From CAYUVH01 sp964448135 (GTDB taxonomy: Bacteria; Verrucomicrobiota; Verrucomicrobiia; Limisphaerales; UBA8199): a stretch of 64,000 bases of DNA. The stretch lies in NCBI GenBank assembly GCA_964448135.1, contig CAYUVH010000040.1, forward strand, positions 1 through 64,000, in the 5' to 3' direction. Shown piece by piece: positions 58,138 through 64,000 of the stretch (the stretch's first letter is position 1; every line of letters begins with the position of its first letter). A program made the translations under genes and the position numbers. The notes under the pieces are model-generated. The model was given only the letters and a program-made list of their open reading frames with translations, did not search any database and had not been told where the DNA came from.

Positions 58138-61056
58138 CTACGGCACAACGACGCGGTAAAATCGTTTCGGGTCCGGCTGGGTCGGGTAACTGACGGAAAC
58201 GGTGTTGTTCGTGGCGAGGATGGTGCCGCCGGCATTGATCCAGTTTGTTTGGGCGAGATTGGTTTTGTATTGGACCTGGTAGGTCGAGCCGCTGTTGGCA
58301 CCCCAGCTCAAGGAAAACGTTCCCGGCGAGGCCGAGGAAGACACCAGCGTGACGGCGGTTGGTGTGTAAGTCACCTGATCCACCCAGCCACGGTCTTCGC
58401 CCGCGGCGGTGCCAAAATCCTTGACGTATCTCCAGCTCAGAATCTGCGTGCCGGGATTAATGGGCAGCACGATGTTTGTCCAACCCACCTGACCGGAGAT
58501 GAAGACGTACGGGAAGTGATTGGTGTAGAAGGCCAGGTAGTCGGCATTGAACTGGCTCGAAACCTTCCACCAGAAACTAATCTGGCCCGGCCCGGTCACG
58601 GTCGTCTCGAAGTAGGCCGATTGCAGATCTCCGAGCGTGGGACTCTGGGCGGCGTCAATGCCGTCATGAGTTACGACCGATTGACCGTTCCAATAGCCGT
58701 CGCCGGCCAGCGTCCAGGTCAGGTTGGTGGCGTCGATGGCCTCGGGGAACGTGGGCTGGATGGTCAGGATGGCGTTCGAACTGACGGCGTATCCCGCGGT
58801 GTTGCTGACCACGAGCGAGTAGGCGCCGGCGTCGGCGAACTCGGCGTTGCTGATGGTGAGCAGGCTGGTCGCCGAGCCGTAAATGTTTCCTCCATCCACC
58901 AAATTCGTCGAGTTTCTGCGCCAATGGTAATTGAGCGGGGCGGCGCCATCCGCGGAGGCAAAAAACGTGGCGCTGGCAATGCCATGCACGTTGGTCACCG
59001 CCACGGGCTGGACCAGGATAACGGGCGCGTTGGAAACAATGGTCAGGACGGCAACGGAGCTGGTGGCGGAGCCCAGGGAGTTGCTGACGATTACCGAGTA
59101 GCTCGCGGCATCGGTGGTCGTGACGTTGCTCAGCGTCAGCAGTTGCGCGTTCGCCCCGCTGACGTTGCCGCCGTTGGCGAGCGGCGCGGCGTTTTTCCGC
59201 CAGTGGTAGGTGAAGGGTCCCTTGCCTTGGGCGAGCACGTCGAAACTCGCGACGGTGCCGAGGGAGTTGGTGTGAGCGGCGGGTGGCACGATAATGGCCG
59301 GCGGCAGATCGCCGGTCAGGCGGACCTGGAGGATGGTGCCATCGGTGCCGACGGCGACGAAGTGGCCGTTGTTGTAGGCGACGCCGTGAAGGTTATCGAA
59401 AGCGGCTTGCGGATGGTTGGTCCAGGTGATGCCGTTTCCGGACGAAAGCACGGTACCTGCATCGCCGACCGCGACAAACCGGCTGTTTCCGTAGGTCACC
59501 GCCCGGAGATGAAAACCGGTGCCGGAAGTCCGACTCGTGCCGGAGCGCACGATGGTTCCGTTCAGCCCGACGTTCACCGTCAGGCCGGTCACTGTCGTGA
59601 GGCCATAGAAATTGGTGACCAACCCCACCGACGAGAGATTATAGTAAAGCGGTCCGCCGGACAGCCGGGCGCCGCGGTCACCGACCGCCTGGACACCGCG
59701 AGTCGCGGCCCGCAATGTGTTGGTGGTGAAGAACCCGACGAACTGCCAGGTGGGATCGCCGGGGACGAAAGACTGGCCTTCGAAGCCCGCGGAGTACCAG
59801 GCGGATCCGCCGTCCCCGAACGCGACAAAGCTGTCGGCGCAAGGCGCGACCGCATAGAGCGTCTCGGCGGAGGCGATCGACGGGTAGGATTGCTTGGTGT
59901 GCCAATTGGTACCGTCGGGCGAAATCAAGATTGTGCCGGCGGCGCCCACGGCGGCCAGCCGGCCAAAATTATCCGTGGCCACGGCATTGAGGGATTGCGA
60001 GTTGGTCGAGGTGCGGCTGGTCCAATTGGTGCCGTTGGCGGAAGTGAGAATCGCGCCGTTGTCGCCGACGGCGACAAAGCCGGAGTCACCCCAGGGCGTG
60101 ATGGCGTTCAATGTGCCGGTGGTCAGCGCCGCGACGCGCAAGGTCCACGGCCCGCTGGCGTTGGTAGCCGTCAGGATGCATCCCCCCTGGCCGACGGCCA
60201 CGAATTGATTGGTCCCAAAAATCACCGACCACAACAAATTGCTGCCCGGCGTGGTCAGAGTGTCCCAGGAATTGCTGGCATTCGGGTAGGCCATCACAAG
60301 GCCTTTGTCACCGACCACAGCGAACTTCCCGTTGCCGTACGCAACGTCGACGCGTGCTGCCGGGCTGCTCACGGGAATATTCGTCCAGGTCGTTCCGTTG
60401 GTGGACCAGAGCATGTCGTCGGGATTGCCGATGGCCAGAAAGCTCCCGCCGCCAAAAGCCACGGAGGCAAGACTGTCCGCGGAGGTATTGGTTCTCACCG
60501 TCCAGGTAACGCCCGTGGGGGAAGTGACAATCGCTCCCGAGTCACCCACGGCCACGGAGAGGCTGCTGCCAAAAGTCGCGCCGTTCAATCCGGAGCTCGT
60601 ATTGGAATTCCTGGCCGTCCAACTCGTCCCGCTCGTCGAAGTGCGAACCACCCCGCCGGCCCCCACGGCCACGAACGTGCTGCCCGTGTAGGTGACGTCG
60701 TACCAATCACTGGTGACGCCGGAAGTGGCATTGGTCCAGGAGCCGGTTATACCGGTGGAAGTGATGATCACCCCGCCCGCTCCCACGGCGACAAATTTTC
60801 CACCGCCGAACGCCACGTTGAAATAAGTCGCCTGACTCGGCGCGATCTGGTTGGTCCAGGTGATGCCGTCCGTGGAGACGGAGATGTGGCCGGCCTGACC
60901 GACGGCCACGTACATACCATTGCCGTAGGCCACGCCAAACAGCGTCCCTCCCGACCGGCGCGCGAGCTTGTCGAGCGTGGCGGCGCGACTCACGTTGGGC
61001 AGCAATTGGAAAAGGACCACCAATCCGACAAACATCCATTTGATTTTCGACTTCAT
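58138..61056 (-). CDS. Exported YCF48/WD-type beta-propeller protein with Ig-like domains
   Basis: 972 residues. The signal peptide is KWMFVGLVVLFQLLPNVSRA. Residues about 35-615 contain about a dozen repeats of the form GNGMYVAVGQAGHISVSTDG-ITWT, each with an F/Y-VAVG(D/A)-x-G strand pair; they resemble YCF48/BNR-type propellers. Two Ig-like domains follow (about 620-790; DAASYSVIVSN and DAGAYSLVVSN). A carbohydrate-binding-like sandwich comes next (about 800-920; ISFWWKVSSQFNADYLAFYT). The last 47 residues (YQVQYKTN to RFYRVVVP) are the shared C-terminal module. It is a likely surface-exposed adhesin or binding protein. A 970-codon ORF on the opposite strand is a shadow. Confidence 0.87.
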   Translation of the reverse strand: MKSKIKWMFVGLVVLFQLLPNVSRAATLDKLARRSGGTLFGVAYGNGMYVAVGQAGHISVSTDGITWTNQIAPSQATYFNVAFGGGKFVAVGAGGVIITSTGITGSWTNATSGVTSDWYDVTYTGSTFVAVGAGGVVRTSTSGTSWTARNSNTSSGLNGATFGSSLSVAVGDSGAIVTSPTGVTWTVRTNTSADSLASVAFGGGSFLAIGNPDDMLWSTNGTTWTNIPVSSPAARVDVAYGNGKFAVVGDKGLVMAYPNASNSWDTLTTPGSNLLWSVIFGTNQFVAVGQGGCILTATNASGPWTLRVAALTTGTLNAITPWGDSGFVAVGDNGAILTSANGTNWTSRTSTNSQSLNAVATDNFGRLAAVGAAGTILISPDGTNWHTKQSYPSIASAETLYAVAPCADSFVAFGDGGSAWYSAGFEGQSFVPGDPTWQFVGFFTTNTLRAATRGVQAVGDRGARLSGGPLYYNLSSVGLVTNFYGLTTVTGLTVNVGLNGTIVRSGTSRTSGTGFHLRAVTYGNSRFVAVGDAGTVLSSGNGITWTNHPQAAFDNLHGVAYNNGHFVAVGTDGTILQVRLTGDLPPAIIVPPAAHTNSLGTVASFDVLAQGKGPFTYHWRKNAAPLANGGNVSGANAQLLTLSNVTTTDAASYSVIVSNSLGSATSSVAVLTIVSNAPVILVQPVAVTNVHGIASATFFASADGAAPLNYHWRRNSTNLVDGGNIYGSATSLLTISNAEFADAGAYSLVVSNTAGYAVSSNAILTIQPTFPEAIDATNLTWTLAGDGYWNGQSVVTHDGIDAAQSPTLGDLQSAYFETTVTGPGQISFWWKVSSQFNADYLAFYTNHFPYVFISGQVGWTNIVLPINPGTQILSWRYVKDFGTAAGEDRGWVDQVTYTPTAVTLVSSSASPGTFSLSWGANSGSTYQVQYKTNLAQTNWINAGGTILATNNTVSVSYPTQPDPKRFYRVVVP

Positions 61057-61213
61057 ACAACAACAGCAAGACTGGAACCCGCAGCCTCACATTCTCAGGC
61101 GAGGACATTTCCGTCAAGCGGCGGACGAGCGGGAATTTCCCCAAGGCGTGTGACAATTTGAAGACGGCGGGCGAAAGCGCGCCAGGCAGGGAAATTCCCT
61201 GGGGGTGATCAGG

Positions 61214-61242
61214 TTGCGCTTTCGATTCGGGTATGCTATGAT
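61214..61242 (+). promoter_or_regulatory. Promoter of the partial gene at 61297
   Basis: TTGCGC (61214-61219), a 17-base spacer, then TATGAT (61237-61242), five of six consensus bases in the -10. The start is expected near 61249. Confidence 0.55.
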
Positions 61243-61296
61243 CCGTGCAATGCACCACATGTCGCCAGGCCCGGGCTTGCTGGCGGGCAAAGTCCT

Positions 61297-64000
61297 ATGA
61301 GTAATATCTCACGTTTTTGGGCCTGCCTCGCCGGGCTCTCCCTGTTGCTCCCCGCAGTTTCGCGAGCACAACACATCGATTTGGACGGTAGCGGCATGAG
61401 CTACGTCTGGGAACAAATCTACAACGCCACCGGCCTCGCGCCGAACGCCGACAACGACAGCGACGGCGTGTCCAACCTCAAGGAATCGCTGGCCGGCACC
61501 GACCCGCTCTCCGGAACCTCCTACGCGAGCATCACCAACGTCGGGCACGTGGGCGCGTATCTGACCGTCACGATCAGTGCCGGGCAGGGAAAGCAATATA
61601 CCCTCCAGAGCACCACCACGCCCGGTTCGAACTGGCTGGCCGAAGCCTCCATCTACTCGACCAACGGAACGCCGATCACTTTCTCCTCGGCCATGGGCGC
61701 CCTGGGCAGCCCGTTCAAATACTATCGCGTCGCAATCACCGACGTGGATTCCGACGGCGACGGCATCAACGACTGGGAGGAATACAAGCTTGGCCTCGAT
61801 CCCTACAGCGCGCTGAGCAGCGGGAAGGTGGATCTCAACGGACAGCCGATGAGCGACTATGCCTACGCGGTGAACACCTTCGCGTCGCAGAATGTGGTGA
61901 CGATTTCCGCTCCCGATCCGCTTTCGTATCCGCCCGATCCGGGGCAGACGGCGCAGAACCCGGCGATCCTGACGGTGACGCGAGCCGGCTTTCCCTTGAA
62001 CTCCATCACGGTGAATGTACAGGCGGGCGGCCCGGGTCCTGGTTTTGCGACTTCGGGCGTGGACCATTTGCCGTTGCCGGTGACCGTCACGCTGCCGGCG
62101 GGAACAGTGTCGCAAAACGTTACGATTACCCCCCTGGCAAACACCAACCGGCTGGCGCCAGTGATTGCGATGCTGAAGTTGTTGCCCGGTTCCCGTTACA
62201 CCGTTGGTTCGGCCAGCAACGCGAGCGTGGTGATTTATCCCTGGGCCACGCCCACCGGCACCGGCTTGACGGCGCAATATTTCACCAACTCCAGCGCCAC
62301 TTATTCCAGCACCACGAATTTCAACCCGGCCAACCTGAAACTGACGCGGGTGGACCCGGTGATCGACACCAATTGGAGCAGCAGCACGACGCTGCCCATC
62401 GCGAACAGCGGCTACTATTGCGTGCGCTGGACGGGCCAGGTGCAGCCGCAATACACCGAGACGTACTATTTCGTGGCGAACACCGACGACGGCGTGAAGC
62501 TCTGGGTGAACGACCAGCTCATCATTGATAACTGGGTCACGCGCAGCAGCGCCGCCGATGTGACCGGCAAGATCAATCTCCAGGGGGGAGTTCGCTACAA
62601 CATCAAGATGGAGATGTTCAAGGCGGGTGGTAATGGCGTGGCGCATCTTTCGTGGTACAGCCCGGATCAATCCAAACAGGTCATTCCGACGAGCCGCCTG
62701 TATCCCACGAATGTCGTGCCGGCGCCGACAACGATTGTGAGCGATATGAGCACGGTGGCGTTCCTAGGCCAGCCGTTCGCGTTCGCGGTGGTCGGCGCCA
62801 ACTCCGCCACCACTTACAACGCCACCGGCGTTCCGCCCGGGTTGCAGTTCAATTCCACCAATGTCGTGCCTCCGGGAGTGACTTTCCCCTCGAGCAACGG
62901 TGTGTTGAGCGGCATTCCGACGCAGGCGGGAACTTTCCAAATGAACATCACGGCCAGCAACTCCGCGGGCCTGGGTGCCTCGACGTTGATTGTACAGGTG
63001 TACGATACGTCCAACAGCAAGGTGATTCGCGAGATCTGGAACGGCGCCGGGGTGAATATCTCCGACATTCCGGTAAACACCCCCGCAGCGGTCACCAACA
63101 TCCTGCCGACACTCGTCGGCACGACGAACATGGGCGACAACTATGGTGAACGGGTGCGTGGCTATTTCACCGCTCCGGTCACCGGCGGATACAGGTTTTG
63201 GATATCGGGCAGCGACTCGGCGGAGTTATGGATTGCGAATGACGACCAACCGGCCAATCGCGTGCGCCGCGCCTGGGTGCTGCCGACCAACAATCCCGCG
63301 GGCAACCCGGTGCTGGGCACCGCTTCGCAGGATTGGTTTGAACAGGGCAGCCAGCGTTCGGCGTGGCTTTCGATGGTGGCGGGCCGGAAGTATTATATCG
63401 AAGTGCTGCACAAATCAGGCGTTGCCAGCAACGACGGTTGGGCGGTCGGCTGGCTCCAGGATACCAACGGCACAGGCGCCTCGCCCTCGGCCGGGATTCC
63501 CGGCTATGTCCTGACGCCGTACTATCCGCTGCCGCCCACGTATCAACCCGGCACCCTGTACGCCGCAACCATGCTGGCTGATCCGGGCGTCACCAACCGG
63601 CCCGTTGGCTCCGCCACCATGCGGCTGTCCGCCGATGGCTCGCAGGCCGTTATCAATTTCGCCTTCCAGGGTGAGTCCTCGGCGATCATCGGCGAGCACA
63701 TCAACAATGACCCGTACCTGGCGAGTCCGACAGTCGTCATGTACGACATCTCGGCGGCCAAGCCCCGGGCGGACGGGAGCTATTTGTGGAAGAACGTGGG
63801 TGCGGGCGTGCTCTCCGCCTCGGACGTGGCGGAAGTGATCCGGCAGGGAAAATCGTTCATCACCATTCTGACGGCGAATTATCCCAACGGCGAAATGAGC
63901 GGGCACTTTGTGCCGGTGGAAGGCTCGCCTTCCTTCAGCCCGCCGCCGGCGCCGCCGGCCTGGACAGATGATTCCAGCAATTCGAACGCGGCCTCGCGCT
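61297..64000 (+). CDS. Large exported PA14/CHRD protein, probable DUF1800 family (3' end outside window)
   Basis: Open from ATG 61297 to the window end (901 codons). It begins with a signal peptide (ISRFWACLAGLSLLLPAVSR). An EF-hand-like calcium repeat (DVDSDGDGINDWEEYKLGLD) and a copy of the STN...YYR module lie near the N terminus. A PA14 domain is at about 320-465 (LTAQYFTNSS, YYFVANTDDGVKLWVNDQLI), then a putative Ig domain (GVPPGLQF ... GVLSGIPTQAGTFQM), a second PA14-like part (YFTAPVTGGYRFWISGSDSA), and a CHRD domain (SATMRLSADGSQAVINFAFQ ... NYPNGEMSGHF). The last codons read WTDDSSNSNAASR, which in this protein type precedes a DUF1800 domain; that part is inferred. Confidence 0.85.
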   Translation, partial: MSNISRFWACLAGLSLLLPAVSRAQHIDLDGSGMSYVWEQIYNATGLAPNADNDSDGVSNLKESLAGTDPLSGTSYASITNVGHVGAYLTVTISAGQGKQYTLQSTTTPGSNWLAEASIYSTNGTPITFSSAMGALGSPFKYYRVAITDVDSDGDGINDWEEYKLGLDPYSALSSGKVDLNGQPMSDYAYAVNTFASQNVVTISAPDPLSYPPDPGQTAQNPAILTVTRAGFPLNSITVNVQAGGPGPGFATSGVDHLPLPVTVTLPAGTVSQNVTITPLANTNRLAPVIAMLKLLPGSRYTVGSASNASVVIYPWATPTGTGLTAQYFTNSSATYSSTTNFNPANLKLTRVDPVIDTNWSSSTTLPIANSGYYCVRWTGQVQPQYTETYYFVANTDDGVKLWVNDQLIIDNWVTRSSAADVTGKINLQGGVRYNIKMEMFKAGGNGVAHLSWYSPDQSKQVIPTSRLYPTNVVPAPTTIVSDMSTVAFLGQPFAFAVVGANSATTYNATGVPPGLQFNSTNVVPPGVTFPSSNGVLSGIPTQAGTFQMNITASNSAGLGASTLIVQVYDTSNSKVIREIWNGAGVNISDIPVNTPAAVTNILPTLVGTTNMGDNYGERVRGYFTAPVTGGYRFWISGSDSAELWIANDDQPANRVRRAWVLPTNNPAGNPVLGTASQDWFEQGSQRSAWLSMVAGRKYYIEVLHKSGVASNDGWAVGWLQDTNGTGASPSAGIPGYVLTPYYPLPPTYQPGTLYAATMLADPGVTNRPVGSATMRLSADGSQAVINFAFQGESSAIIGEHINNDPYLASPTVVMYDISAAKPRADGSYLWKNVGAGVLSASDVAEVIRQGKSFITILTANYPNGEMSGHFVPVEGSPSFSPPPAPPAWTDDSSNSNAASR

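Noticed and set aside
58249..61161. A 970-codon plus-strand ORF opposite the YCF48-like gene
   Set aside because: Composition is Gly/Arg/Val/Asp-rich without domains, there is no ribosome-binding site, and it mirrors the repeat structure of the minus-strand protein, which has a signal peptide and clear motifs.

Overview
The window looks like chromosome of a free-living, high-GC Gram-negative bacterium of the Verrucomicrobiota, probably a Pedosphaera/Limisphaerales-like lineage. That placement is an inference. It rests on the many very large exported proteins with Ig-like, PA14, CHRD, delta-60 and LamG-type modules, an orphan type II pseudopilin, plant- and algal-polysaccharide hydrolases (GH78, GH172/DUF2961, GH13), a DUF2339/DUF3999 pair, and short dispersed intergenic repeats. 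I saw no rRNA, tRNA, CRISPR array, phage or insertion sequence.

Layout. 1-5.3 kb: tail of a ribosome hibernation factor, then a tight amidohydrolase-bioF-bioA operon facing a HAD phosphatase/EVE-domain pair. 5.3-13.1 kb: secreted subtilase, small membrane proteins, an orphan gene with a clear promoter, a pseudopilin and an NHL-repeat lipoprotein. 13.1-14.6 kb: a decayed island with a DUF262 remnant and several repeats. 14.6-24.4 kb: a GH25 lysozyme with autotransporter-type repeats, gcvT, an L,D-transpeptidase, a trypsin-like lipoprotein, leuA behind a leader-peptide attenuator, and a membrane-anchored FAD oxidase. 24.4-28.0 kb: two exported glycosidase-like proteins. 28-31 kb: aspartate kinase and homoserine dehydrogenase. 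31-33.3 kb: small membrane or exported proteins. 33.3-37.8 kb: porin, cupredoxin and hybrid histidine kinase in one operon. 38-43.9 kb: DUF2339/DUF3999 membrane pair. 44-48 kb: GH13 and GH78 enzymes. 48-64 kb: giant exported modular proteins, an SGNH esterase, a GH172-family protein and the first 2.7 kb of a probable DUF1800 protein.

Functional themes are biosynthesis (biotin, leucine, the aspartate family, one-carbon/glycine) interleaved with cell-surface and carbohydrate-processing genes. The strongest regulatory signal is upstream of leuA on the minus strand. There a good promoter is followed almost at once by a 22-residue peptide with seven leucines, then a rho-independent terminator, then leuA. 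Four upstream regions share a TTGNNN-N17-TAGRGT promoter form. At least four exported proteins end in the same roughly 48-residue module closing in (F/L)YR, which is a candidate lineage-specific surface or secretion domain. A dispersed repeat ending in CCCCATG sits just upstream of two exported-protein genes 34 kb apart.
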